A stretch of 49,993 nucleotides of DNA, from assembly GCF_002165575.1 (NCBI RefSeq), contig NZ_MXQF01000034.1, forward strand, positions 1 through 49,993, given 5' to 3'. Below the pieces are notes generated by a model that was not told where the DNA came from, ran no database searches, and saw only the letters and a list, made by a program, of their open reading frames with translations. The position numbers were made by a program, and so were the translations under genes. Of the stretch, positions 36,840-44,467 are shown piece after piece. This DNA is from Pseudoalteromonas sp. A601 (GTDB lineage Bacteria > Pseudomonadota > Gammaproteobacteria > Enterobacterales > Alteromonadaceae). Position 1 is the first letter of the stretch. The number at the start of each line of letters is the position of its first letter.

Positions 36840-37150
36840 GACTAAAGCTGGCGAGTTGAAATAGCAACGGGTTTCGGGCGGCGTGCTGCGGGTTACGGAT
36901 TCACCCTAGCACCTAGTCACCTCCCTAAAACCTAGTGCCTTTATCTTGCCTGTGAATGTTTTAAACCCAAATTTACCACCGAGGTCGCCGAGGCGCTTCG
37001 CTACACCGAGAAAGCATTAATAAAACATGTTTGCACAAAGAGAAAACAATGAGGGTAAATGAGAAGGCAAAAAGCTGCTGGAATCGAGCGACGGCTACGG
37101 ATTAATCCTAGAACCTAGTCACTTCCCTAGCACCTAGAACCTTTAATTGC
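36840..37150. repeat. Composite intergenic repeat, copy C
   Basis: Between the SEC-C and hipA genes. The order of modules is CTAG boxes (near 36906-36935), the gcctgtgaatgttttaaa module, accaccgaggtcgccgagg, a run beginning GCACAAAGAGAAAACAATGA (37032-37051), then a second set of CTAG boxes ending near 37142. It begins with AAAGCTGGCGAGTT, which recurs just before copy D (39050). Confidence 0.75.
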
Positions 37151-37172
37151 CTTTTACTTACAATGAAGAAGC

Positions 37173-38561
37173 CTAAATAAACACTTTCATACTTGGTAAC
37201 AGCTCAACCTGTTCACCCAGTTCGACAGCTGCTTTTTTAATAATATTAATACATAAACCGATGTGTTCTAGTTCACTATTAGACAAGTTATTTGCAATAG
37301 CAGCCGCTTTGGCCATATTTATTGCCGCTAATACTGACTCAATTGTTTGACTCATCAGTAGCTGCATACGCGCAAGAGAAATATTAAACTCATCAGCAAA
37401 ATCAGCTAACATATAAGCCGTTATTTCATTACTAAAATTACCCGCGCCTTGTGAATTATAGTCACCTAGCGACATTGCATAGTTCCTTGAAATAGCTGGC
37501 TGTGAACCACTTTTTGCACAATCAATGCTCGTCTGTTCAATAATCGCTTCAATGTTTACCAAGTCGTAAAACGGTGTGAGTTCTAGACCATTTTTACCAA
37601 CAAAAAAGCTAATGTTTTTGCCGTGAGCATCATAATTACGCACTAAAATATTAAATGTCATCCAACGAATAAGTTGCGCCTGATACGCTTGTACATTCGA
37701 TGTTTCAATATTAAAAAGCTTAGGAAAAGACACTCCATCTCGAATATAAATACCATCACCTTCATCACCGTGCTGACGCTCGTATTTGTAAGAAGGCGGC
37801 AAATTAGTCGCTTGGCACCCATCAATAACATGACGACGTAACACTCGGTTTTGCTCTTTAACAACACGCCTATCAAAACGATCGATAACAAAGGCCCGCA
37901 TTTCACCATAGCTACGCAATTCAACGTCAGGCACATCAAGTCCTGCGCCTCTTGCCAGTAACATAGTAAATAGTTCGTTCACTGCAATGAAAGGCGCAGC
38001 ACCCGTTTCAAATTTAAAGATTTTATTAGAGCATAACTGGCCTTCACCAAACCCTAATCTTCCATCTATTTCGAGTAGATTAAGCTTATCTTGAACCCCA
38101 GCAACAGAGAGCCTCGTTCGCCCATCCCACAGTGTAATTGGCTCGCCCGCTTGCTTAAATCGACTAAGCTTTTGGCTTAACTGCTCATTCGTCACTTCAC
38201 GAAAAGAGGTTTGCTTTGCAGCACTATTACTTGCCCTAAACGACAAAGCACCTGACGTCTCCTCGCCAATCACTTTAATCAAGCCGAAGGTGTTATTGTT
38301 AGAAATAGTCGTGCTACTGATGATCTCCTCAAGCCCTTTACCTTCCGGTAATAAATTTTGCAAATAATTACGTACTGCACGAGAGTCAAAATCGCCATTG
38401 AGTGGCAAATGTGGTGAAACTGCAAAACCCTCGTTGACCCAATTAGCCTCATAAGTAAATGAAATTTCACTTTCAGAGCCTACTGCTAATGTTATCTCAG
38501 CCACCTTTTGCGATTGACCAATAAACACATCTAAGCGGTTGGTATTAGTACCACTGTTCAT
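37173..38561 (-). CDS. hipA: HipA-family serine/threonine kinase toxin
   Basis: A 462-residue HipA. Key residues align with E. coli HipA: Ser152 in RLSVAGVQDKL (E. coli Ser150, autophosphorylated), catalytic Asp311 in RNYDAHGKNIS (E. coli Asp309), and the metal-binding Asp in PFYDLVNIE (E. coli Asp332). The N-terminal subdomain (VFIGQSQKVAEITLAV) is present. E. coli HipA phosphorylates GltX and triggers persistence. The active site looks intact, so this copy should be functional. It overlaps hipB by 17 nt. Slightly longer than E. coli HipA (440). Confidence 0.92.
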   Translation of the reverse strand: MNSGTNTNRLDVFIGQSQKVAEITLAVGSESEISFTYEANWVNEGFAVSPHLPLNGDFDSRAVRNYLQNLLPEGKGLEEIISSTTISNNNTFGLIKVIGEETSGALSFRASNSAAKQTSFREVTNEQLSQKLSRFKQAGEPITLWDGRTRLSVAGVQDKLNLLEIDGRLGFGEGQLCSNKIFKFETGAAPFIAVNELFTMLLARGAGLDVPDVELRSYGEMRAFVIDRFDRRVVKEQNRVLRRHVIDGCQATNLPPSYKYERQHGDEGDGIYIRDGVSFPKLFNIETSNVQAYQAQLIRWMTFNILVRNYDAHGKNISFFVGKNGLELTPFYDLVNIEAIIEQTSIDCAKSGSQPAISRNYAMSLGDYNSQGAGNFSNEITAYMLADFADEFNISLARMQLLMSQTIESVLAAINMAKAAAIANNLSNSELEHIGLCINIIKKAAVELGEQVELLPSMKVFI

Positions 38562-38865
38562 CGCTCACCTCATCATTGCTATGAGCTATATCATCGCTAA
38601 CAAGGCTAAACGACAACCCTAAATACTCCATCACTTTTAGTACATTATGCAGTTGCACGGTTACATCGCCTTTTTCTATTTTTATCAGTGTAGGCTTAGA
38701 AATAGCAAGCGCGTGTGATACATCCATTAATGTCAGCTTCATTCCTGTTCGTTTTGCCGTTATGGCTTTAGCCAATTGCACGGGCGAAAATGGCTTAGAA
38801 AGCTCAGGCATTTCAGTACGCTTAACAACTCTTCCGAGTGTTTTTTTGCCAAGTGTATCACTCAT
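38545..38865 (-). CDS. hipB: HipB-family antitoxin / XRE repressor
   Basis: A 106-residue protein with a helix-turn-helix of the XRE type (~28-85): SPVQLAKAITAKRTGMKL, MDVSHALAISKPTLIKIEKG, VQLHNVLKVMEYLGLSFSLV. The N-terminal ~25 residues and the acidic C-terminal tail (SNDEVSDEQWY) are extensions. It should neutralise HipA and repress the operon. Five related 9-mers upstream (38882-39051) are likely operators. The stop overlaps the hipA start by 17 nt, giving translational coupling. Confidence 0.9.
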   Translation of the reverse strand: MSDTLGKKTLGRVVKRTEMPELSKPFSPVQLAKAITAKRTGMKLTLMDVSHALAISKPTLIKIEKGDVTVQLHNVLKVMEYLGLSFSLVSDDIAHSNDEVSDEQWY

Positions 38866-38870
38866 ATTTG

Positions 38871-39051
38871 GTCAACTATAATTTACTTATACAACCGATT
38901 TTAGGACACCCAAAGCAAAAGTCAACAATACTTTACTTTTAGCTTAAAGAGCAAATTAACCACACCATAAGAGAATTATATTTTACTTATGGAGAGTTGA
39001 AATTTAATTAAACCCCATAAGTAAATTTAAATTGACTAGCTAATAAGTAAA
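38871..39051 (-). promoter_or_regulatory. Array of HipB-type operators (TTTACTTAT boxes)
   Basis: The 9-mer TTTACTTAT occurs at 38882-38890 and 38982-38990, its variant TTTACTTTT at 38932-38940, and its reverse complement ATAAGTAAA at 39017-39025 and 39043-39051. The first three are exactly 50 bp apart. The first two sit in a 20-bp direct repeat (38871-38890, 38921-38940; 17 of 20 identical) that begins GTCAAC. The third and fourth form an inverted repeat extending to TTTACTTATGG/CCATAAGTAAA. Position directly upstream of hipB suggests autoregulation. Confidence 0.65.
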
Positions 39052-39070
39052 GCTGGCGAGTTTAAAATCG

Positions 39071-39315
39071 TAGGAAACCGCTTTAGCCGTGATTGTTTTA
39101 AAACCAATTTTACCACCGAGGCGCTGGCTACACCGAGAATAAATCACTTAAAATCAATATGCACAAAGAGAAGACAATGAGAGTAAATGAGAAGACAAAA
39201 ACGGCGGGCTTCGAGCCACTGGCTTCGGCAATAACCCAAGCACCTAGTTACTTCCCTAAAACCTAGAGCCTTTTACTTTGTGGGAAACGGCTTTAGCCGT
39301 GATTGTTTTAAAATC
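39071..39315. repeat. Composite intergenic repeat, copy D (complete unit with terminal direct repeats)
   Basis: The clearest unit. It is bordered by two near-identical copies of a ~35-bp module (39071-39106 and 39281-39316). Each contains a palindrome, ACGGCTTTAGCCGT in the second copy (39287-39300), followed by GATTGTTTTAAAA. In between: accaccgaggcgctggctac, the run beginning GCACAAAGAGAAGACAATGA (39151-39170), a hairpin-like CTTCGAGCCACTGGCTTCGG, and the CACCTAG...CCTAG boxes. Confidence 0.78.
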
Positions 39316-39390
39316 AAATTAACCAGAGCAGTATTTTTATTGGGTACTTCAATGTTATTCTATACAAATACATGATTGAAAGGATGCCTC

Positions 39391-40407
39391 ATGATTTTAA
39401 AAGATAAAGTATTCTCACCAAGCACTTCAGCCAAAATTAAAGCTGGCCAGAAGCAAGAGCTAGACGTGGCATTTTACTTACGCCGCGCATTTAAAGACCA
39501 CCCTCAAGTATTTGTGTTTAATGATGTAAAGTTTAAACACAACGGCGAAACCGCACAGATAGACCACCTTATTGTTTACACCTACGGGTTTATTCTTATT
39601 GAATCAAAAAGTATTACCGGTGAAGTTGCAATAAACCAACATCAAGAATGGAGTCGCAGTTACCGTGGGCAATGGCAAGGCATGTCGTCACCAATCAAAC
39701 AAGTTGAGCTACAATTAGCATTACTAAAAAGTTTAGTAAGAGACAATGCTCCACAACTCCTGCCAAAGATGTTTGGCAAATTACAGCAAAATTTTGGTGG
39801 TCGTGAATGGCATAGCATCTGTGCAATATCGAGTAATGCCATAATTAATCGAAATAACACACCAAAAACGCTTGAAGAACGTCTCGTTAAATCAGAATTT
39901 ATAGCAGATAAACTTTTAGACATAATGAAGCTACCTGCTTCAACACCAAATGCTTTGCACTTTATTTCAACTAATATTCGTCCTTGGTTTAGTGAAGAAA
40001 GCCTAGTTAGGATTTGTGAGTTTCTATTAGAGCAAAATATTGCCCCTGCCACACATTTAAAACCTGACGCAATAACATCAAATATCAACGAGCCAAGAGC
40101 AATTTATCAAGATGAATCAACACTTATGGCACCAAGTTCTATCGCACCCGTCGCTCAAGAGCAATCAAGCGCCAATAATGAAGTAAATCTAAAGTGCAAA
40201 CAGTGCAGTAATAGCCAGACGCTTAAAGCGCGCTCTGGCCGCTATGGCTATTTTGTTACATGTGGTGAGTGCGAAACCAATACACCGATGAAAACGTCTT
40301 GCCCACAGTGTACCAGTGCAAATACTAAAGTGAGCAAACGCAAAGAGTCTTATTCATTAGTGTGTAGTGATTGTGAAAACACTGCGCTTTTCAAATTTGA
40401 GGGTTAA
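39391..40407 (+). CDS. NERD-domain nuclease-like protein with C-terminal zinc ribbons
   Basis: A 338-residue protein; the ATG at 39391 follows AAAGGA by 7 nt and is preferred to the TTG at 39376. The N-terminal NERD domain (~12-130) shows the restriction-like core: AGQKQELDVAFYLRR, then QIDHLIVYTYGFILIESKS (the D..ExK pattern of the PD-(D/E)XK fold). The C terminus (~265-338) holds cysteine pairs (LKCKQCSN, VTCGECETN, TSCPQCTS, LVCSDCE) like topoisomerase zinc ribbons. NERD proteins occur in plasmids and accessory islands; activity is mostly unproven. A truncated hairpin repeat begins 2 nt after its stop. Confidence 0.82.
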   Translation: MILKDKVFSPSTSAKIKAGQKQELDVAFYLRRAFKDHPQVFVFNDVKFKHNGETAQIDHLIVYTYGFILIESKSITGEVAINQHQEWSRSYRGQWQGMSSPIKQVELQLALLKSLVRDNAPQLLPKMFGKLQQNFGGREWHSICAISSNAIINRNNTPKTLEERLVKSEFIADKLLDIMKLPASTPNALHFISTNIRPWFSEESLVRICEFLLEQNIAPATHLKPDAITSNINEPRAIYQDESTLMAPSSIAPVAQEQSSANNEVNLKCKQCSNSQTLKARSGRYGYFVTCGECETNTPMKTSCPQCTSANTKVSKRKESYSLVCSDCENTALFKFEG

Positions 40408-40408
40408 T

Positions 40409-40453
40409 GTCGCGTTGGCGACGGCAACCAAGGGGCACAGAGCGCCGCCCCCA
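40409..40453 (+). repeat. Truncated third copy of the multi-hairpin element
   Basis: The first hairpin GTCGC-GTTG-GCGAC (40409-40422) and the linker GGCAACCAA are identical to the start of the left inverted repeat at 41217. The second hairpin has the same place and a 10-nt loop but different arms (GGGGC/GCCCC). The similarity then stops. Same orientation as the 41217 copy, so the UDG-like gene lies between direct repeats. Confidence 0.75.
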
Positions 40454-40467
40454 CTAAGTTAATAGCT

Positions 40468-41145
40468 TTATATGCCAGAAAACTCTTTAATCCATTTTAG
40501 AACAGGCTCTTTGTTTGGGTTGTAGTAACTTAAGTGAGGCAAACCGATTATTGCAGTTGATCTACCATTAATATTAGTTTTAAAACCGTAGCACTTCCAT
40601 TTCCCATGTCCGGAAGCTACTTCTTCAAAATTACTTTTATCAGGCTCTTCACAGTATAGTGATTTTAAAAAACCAAAAGGTGAGTGAAGCCTAGAATTAC
40701 CAAAAGATAAGATTAGTTTAGGCTGAACTATCTCTATAACTGCTTGATGAAAAGGCCAGAAGGTGCCTGCAAAGCCAAAATTATAATTATCATGAGAAGA
40801 TGATCTTGAGGTCGTGAAAATTAAATTACTGGCGCATACATCTTCTACTCTTTGATTAATTCCCGTTAGTAAACTTTTAACCCTCTTTTGTAAAGGTGCA
40901 TTACCTAAAGCATGTTTATTGCCCCATTTTTCATCAATATATGCATTATCGGGTTTAGTAAGCATTTTCTGTATATGATCACCTAATAAAGTATGCCCAT
41001 CTCCACCAGGGTTTAGGCCTAATAAATACACATTTCCTTTTTTTAAAGTCTCATGTGAACTATAGAGTCCTTCACCATGACGGTGGTATAAATGACCGAA
41101 AAGTCGCTCGCCTAGCTCAATTAAATCTCCCTTTTTATAATTCAC
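40468..41145 (-). CDS. UDG-fold protein of unknown function
   Basis: A 225-residue protein from a GTG start preceded by AAGGAATTAGA. It carries the pattern of the uracil-DNA glycosylase superfamily: motif 1 VYLLGLNPGGDGH, a conserved central VCASNLIFTTSRSS, KLILSFGNSR, and a C-terminal IIGLPHLSYYNP in the place of the usual HPSP loop. It is not close to the other UDG-like gene in the window. It lies between a truncated and a complete copy of the multi-hairpin element, next to the restriction-type cassette. It may recognise modified or mismatched bases, or may have lost activity. Confidence 0.6.
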   Translation of the reverse strand: MNYKKGDLIELGERLFGHLYHRHGEGLYSSHETLKKGNVYLLGLNPGGDGHTLLGDHIQKMLTKPDNAYIDEKWGNKHALGNAPLQKRVKSLLTGINQRVEDVCASNLIFTTSRSSSHDNYNFGFAGTFWPFHQAVIEIVQPKLILSFGNSRLHSPFGFLKSLYCEEPDKSNFEEVASGHGKWKCYGFKTNINGRSTAIIGLPHLSYYNPNKEPVLKWIKEFSGI

Positions 41146-41216
41146 TCTAATTCCTTAAATATATTTAAATTTTAACCTTTATACGTCAATAATCCTAACA
41201 AAACTAGATAATACAT

Positions 41217-41429
41217 GTCGCGTTGGCGACGGCAACCAAAGAGAAGTAACCGCCGACTTCTCTTTGGAATCTCTCGGCGCCCCGAGGATCACACTGTTTC
41301 CTCAATTTAAATTAATGATATGAACGTAACCAGCGTAGATAGGCCATCCTTGGCCAAGCTACGCTTTTTAACAGCATCCATGCTGTAAATTACTCATCAT
41401 TAATTCAATTTCGGGTGTGATCACGGGGA
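41217..41429 (+). repeat. Left inverted repeat of the defence-like cassette (multi-hairpin element)
   Basis: 213 bp. Hairpins in order: GTCGC/GCGAC (41217-41230, loop GTTG); CCAAAGAGAAG/CTTCTCTTTGG (41236-41267, loop 10); CTCGG/CCGAG (41273-41286); GATCACAC (41288-41295) pairing with GTGTGATC (41415-41422), which encloses AGCGTAG/CTACGCT (41332-41365, with an inner GGCCA/TGGCC) and ACAGCA/TGCTGT (41371-41386). It ends with TCACGGGGA. The right copy at 47341-47552 is inverted, with the GGGGA ends facing inwards. Confidence 0.85.
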
Positions 41430-41469
41430 TTTACCTTGGCATCGGTCTTCAATTCATAACTGTTAGCTG

Positions 41470-41571
41470 CTATTTTAGCCAGTCATCCTCTTTAATCTCA
41501 TATAACTCTTTATGACTCGGATCATGCCTGGTATGATTCTCTGTCTTTTTATTTTGTAGTTGCTTAGTTAG
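41470..41571 (-). pseudogene. Possible 3' remnant of a coding sequence
   Basis: A 33-codon open stretch ending in TAG, with protein-like composition (NKKTENHTRHDPSHKELYE, then IKEDDWLK). It has no start codon or ribosome site and lies between the left inverted repeat and the methyltransferase gene. It may be the tail of a gene cut when the cassette was assembled; it could also be chance. Confidence 0.25.
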
Positions 41572-41573
41572 TT

Positions 41574-43112
41574 ATGGAAAACGGTGAAATTCTTGTCATT
41601 GATTTGTTTGCAGGGCCTGGCGGCCTTGGTGAAGGGATTTCCGCAGCTAAAACAGATGACGGTAAAACACCTTTTCAAATAGGTATTTCTGTTGAGAAAG
41701 ATGTAAATGCTCATCAAACATTAACCACTCGCGCTTTTTTCCGTTTACTCAAAAACAAGTCTCAACCGTTAGATAATTACTATGATTACCTACATGGAAA
41801 AATTACACGCGATGAGTTATTTGGGCTTCACCCCGATATTGCATTCGAAGCCAATCAAGAAACATTAAACGGCGCAAAAGAGCTTGGTAAAGACAATGAG
41901 CTTATACACAAGCGCATTACAGAGTTAGTAAAAAAACATAAAGGCCCAAAAGTCCTAATTGGTGGTCCACCATGCCAAGCATATTCACTCGCAGGGCGCT
42001 CTCGTAACGCTGGTAATAAAAGTTACGTAGCAGAAGCTGATACTCGCCATTTTTTATATAAAGAATATTTACAGGTAATAAGCCTAGCTAAACCAGATAT
42101 TTTTGTAATGGAAAATGTTCGCGGAATCCTCACGGCAAAAGTTAATGACCAAGTTATGTTTCCACAAATATTGGAAGACTTGCGTAACCCAGGCTCAGTA
42201 ACTAAACAAAAAAAGATTCCAAAATATAAAATCTATTCATTAGTGGTTGATGCCGAGAACCCAAAAGACCCACAATACAAGGACTCTGCCGATTTCTTAA
42301 TTCGCTGTGAGCAATACGGTATACCTCAAGCAAGGCATCGTGTGATTTTACTGGGTGTGCGTGAGGATATTAAAGCCACCCCAGAAACATTAAGCGTATG
42401 CGAACATCAAGTTACTGTAAAACAAGCTATTGATGATTTGCCTAATTTACGCAGTGGCTTTTCAAAACAAAAAGACAATGCAAAAGATTGGGAATCAGCT
42501 GTTACTAAAAATGCAGCTAAATTAAAGAGGATACTGAAAAAACAATTTAATGCAGAATCAGCCAATTCATTAAGCCTTAAGCCAAAAATCGGTTTGTCTA
42601 GAATAGAAACTGCATTAAGCGACAAAACCCCAGCTATGCCAGAGCCACTAAAAGCTTGGTATCTAGACCCTAATTTAAACGTAGTGCTAAACCATGAAAC
42701 CAGAGGGCATATGGTTGATGATTTACTTCGCTACGCTTACTGTGCCGCTTATGCGCAGATAGAAGGATCATCACCTAAATCTCGTCACTTTCCAAAAGAG
42801 TTAGCTCCAGCCCATGCAAATTGGGATACAGGAACACACGCAGACCGTTTTAGAGTACAAGTCGCAGATAAGTATGCAACGACAGTAACAAGCCATATTT
42901 CAAAGGATGGTCACTACTTCGTACATTACGATCCGCAACAATGTAGAAGTTTGAGTGTTCGAGAAGCGGCCCGCTTACAAACATTTCCTGATAATTATAT
43001 TTTCGAAGGTACGAGAACGAATCAATATGTGCAGGTAGGAAATGCTGTGCCACCATATTTGGCACAGCAGATTGGCAAGGTTTTGCTTAATTTAATTAAT
43101 CAAAACGAATGA
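41574..43112 (+). CDS. C5-cytosine DNA methyltransferase
   Basis: A 512-residue protein with the C5-methyltransferase motifs in order: I (VIDLFAGPGGLGEG, ~9), IV (GGPPCQAYSLAGRS, catalytic Cys134), VI (VMENVRG, ~183), VIII (CEQYGIPQARHRVILLG, ~246), then a variable target-recognition region (~290-420), IX (LSVREAARLQTFPD, ~463) and X (YVQVGNAVPPYLAQQIG, ~485). A ~50-residue insert lies between motifs I and IV. It transfers a methyl group to C5 of cytosine in a target that cannot be read from sequence. It converges with the response-regulator gene, overlapping it by 17 nt. With the GIY-YIG nuclease it probably forms a type II-like modification-restriction pair. Confidence 0.92.
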   Translation: MENGEILVIDLFAGPGGLGEGISAAKTDDGKTPFQIGISVEKDVNAHQTLTTRAFFRLLKNKSQPLDNYYDYLHGKITRDELFGLHPDIAFEANQETLNGAKELGKDNELIHKRITELVKKHKGPKVLIGGPPCQAYSLAGRSRNAGNKSYVAEADTRHFLYKEYLQVISLAKPDIFVMENVRGILTAKVNDQVMFPQILEDLRNPGSVTKQKKIPKYKIYSLVVDAENPKDPQYKDSADFLIRCEQYGIPQARHRVILLGVREDIKATPETLSVCEHQVTVKQAIDDLPNLRSGFSKQKDNAKDWESAVTKNAAKLKRILKKQFNAESANSLSLKPKIGLSRIETALSDKTPAMPEPLKAWYLDPNLNVVLNHETRGHMVDDLLRYAYCAAYAQIEGSSPKSRHFPKELAPAHANWDTGTHADRFRVQVADKYATTVTSHISKDGHYFVHYDPQQCRSLSVREAARLQTFPDNYIFEGTRTNQYVQVGNAVPPYLAQQIGKVLLNLINQNE

Positions 43113-44466
43113 TTCCAGGCCGAGTTGCATGCTGGGAGGCTTTAAAACTAATATCAGATAAAATTTGATTTTTTAGCCTGAATACTGGCTTTCCAAGCCA
43201 CTTACTCACATCTGGTATACTCCCTACTTGATAGAGAAAGCTAACTTTGATGATATATTCTTTTCCATTAATCATAACATTAGGAACCCTGTATATTCCT
43301 GCATGTTTCGTATCACTGGTATCCTTTCTAAATTTAGTGAACTTTTCGAATTCCAAAGGAATCATTGCTGATAAAAAATATTTATTAAGCTTTGTTTTCC
43401 GTTGAGCTTGATCACATTCAGCTGATAACTCAAGAAATCCCAACTTAGTGGCTTCGTGTGCATCTGCTCTCGTAAGCTTTGTTCCTTGGCTATCATCCAA
43501 AAACTCTTCATTTATTAGTGTTTTAATATTTCTCCCTAAGTTTTGCTGAATCTTTGCATTATTTTTTGTGTCGCCAAAATAATCATGATTAAGCTCGATC
43601 CAACTACCTCTTTTATTTTTTGGGGAATCTTCTCCCAGTTCTTCGACATGATAAAAAGAGTTCAAAGAAGCTTTCACACTTTTTTCAGCACTAAGTCTTG
43701 CTCCAATTCCTTCAGCAGCATCTAGCCAAGTAGCACGATCAATATTTTCATAATTAGCTTGTATATGGTCGTAAAGAACAGGTTCGAGCCCTAATTCAAT
43801 CGCTACTTCGGGCTCCTCTTTTGCATTCTTAACACCAATAGTTTCGTTCCCAATAACTGCTAACATTTTTTGGAGATTTGTAGTTGTTTCAGATTGGAAT
43901 TGAGTAATACCATTAATTTCTGCTGGTTTTGCTAACTTAAAGAGTGAATCAACAGTATTTTGAGCTGCAACTGAAACTCTATTTTCCCAACTGAATAATG
44001 CATTAAACATAGGGTTTTCTACGAATAATTTGGCTACTTTATCCGTTAGTTCTTGTGTTTTAAACTTAAATTCAGTTTTATCAAGAACCCCCCATGATAG
44101 CGGAAAATTAAGGTCTGAATACCTATCAGATATCAACTCCATTACTCTTTCTACAGTACTTGCATTCTTAGACCAAAAGTAAAGTAAATACGGCCCTTCA
44201 GTAACCAGTTTTTTAAGAACTTCAACGATTGGGCCTACAAGTTTTACTGCGTCAACTTGTAATTCTTGTAAATTTAAATCTGTAATAATAACGCGAGGGT
44301 TGATCATTTCTATTTTCACATGATCAATACCCGATATATTATCAGGTTCATCTTTCTTATAGTGGATTGGAAAGCATGGATATCCAGCTTGGACTAAACT
44401 ACTTTGAATTTCATCTAGGTCCTCTTTAGTGTCATCAATTAAAACTATGCTTGGCAAACAGATCAT
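43096..44466 (-). CDS. Response-regulator-like protein with long unknown C-terminal region
   Basis: A 456-residue protein. Residues 1-130 form a receiver: SIVLIDDTKED (acidic pocket Asp11/Asp12), VIITDLNL (phosphoacceptor Asp63), LLYFWSKN (switch Ser/Thr position) and VLDKTEF (conserved Lys). The remaining ~320 residues match no family I know and no DNA-binding domain is evident; it contains TWLDAAEGIGARL and MINGKEYIIKVSFLYQVG. Its ATG follows the stop of the histidine kinase by 1 nt, with AAGGAAAG upstream, so the two form a coupled pair. It is the last gene of the minus-strand operon. Likely effector or regulator of the nuclease; not shown. Confidence 0.7.
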   Translation of the reverse strand: MICLPSIVLIDDTKEDLDEIQSSLVQAGYPCFPIHYKKDEPDNISGIDHVKIEMINPRVIITDLNLQELQVDAVKLVGPIVEVLKKLVTEGPYLLYFWSKNASTVERVMELISDRYSDLNFPLSWGVLDKTEFKFKTQELTDKVAKLFVENPMFNALFSWENRVSVAAQNTVDSLFKLAKPAEINGITQFQSETTTNLQKMLAVIGNETIGVKNAKEEPEVAIELGLEPVLYDHIQANYENIDRATWLDAAEGIGARLSAEKSVKASLNSFYHVEELGEDSPKNKRGSWIELNHDYFGDTKNNAKIQQNLGRNIKTLINEEFLDDSQGTKLTRADAHEATKLGFLELSAECDQAQRKTKLNKYFLSAMIPLEFEKFTKFRKDTSDTKHAGIYRVPNVMINGKEYIIKVSFLYQVGSIPDVSKWLGKPVFRLKNQILSDISFKASQHATRPGIIRFD

Positions 44467-44467
44467 T

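Noticed and set aside
39071..39315. CRISPR array
   Set aside because: Repeats are long, few and of changing length, with no unique spacers of constant size and no cas genes.
40423..40453. Terminator after the NERD gene
   Set aside because: The GC-rich hairpin has no T-tract and belongs to the truncated multi-hairpin element.
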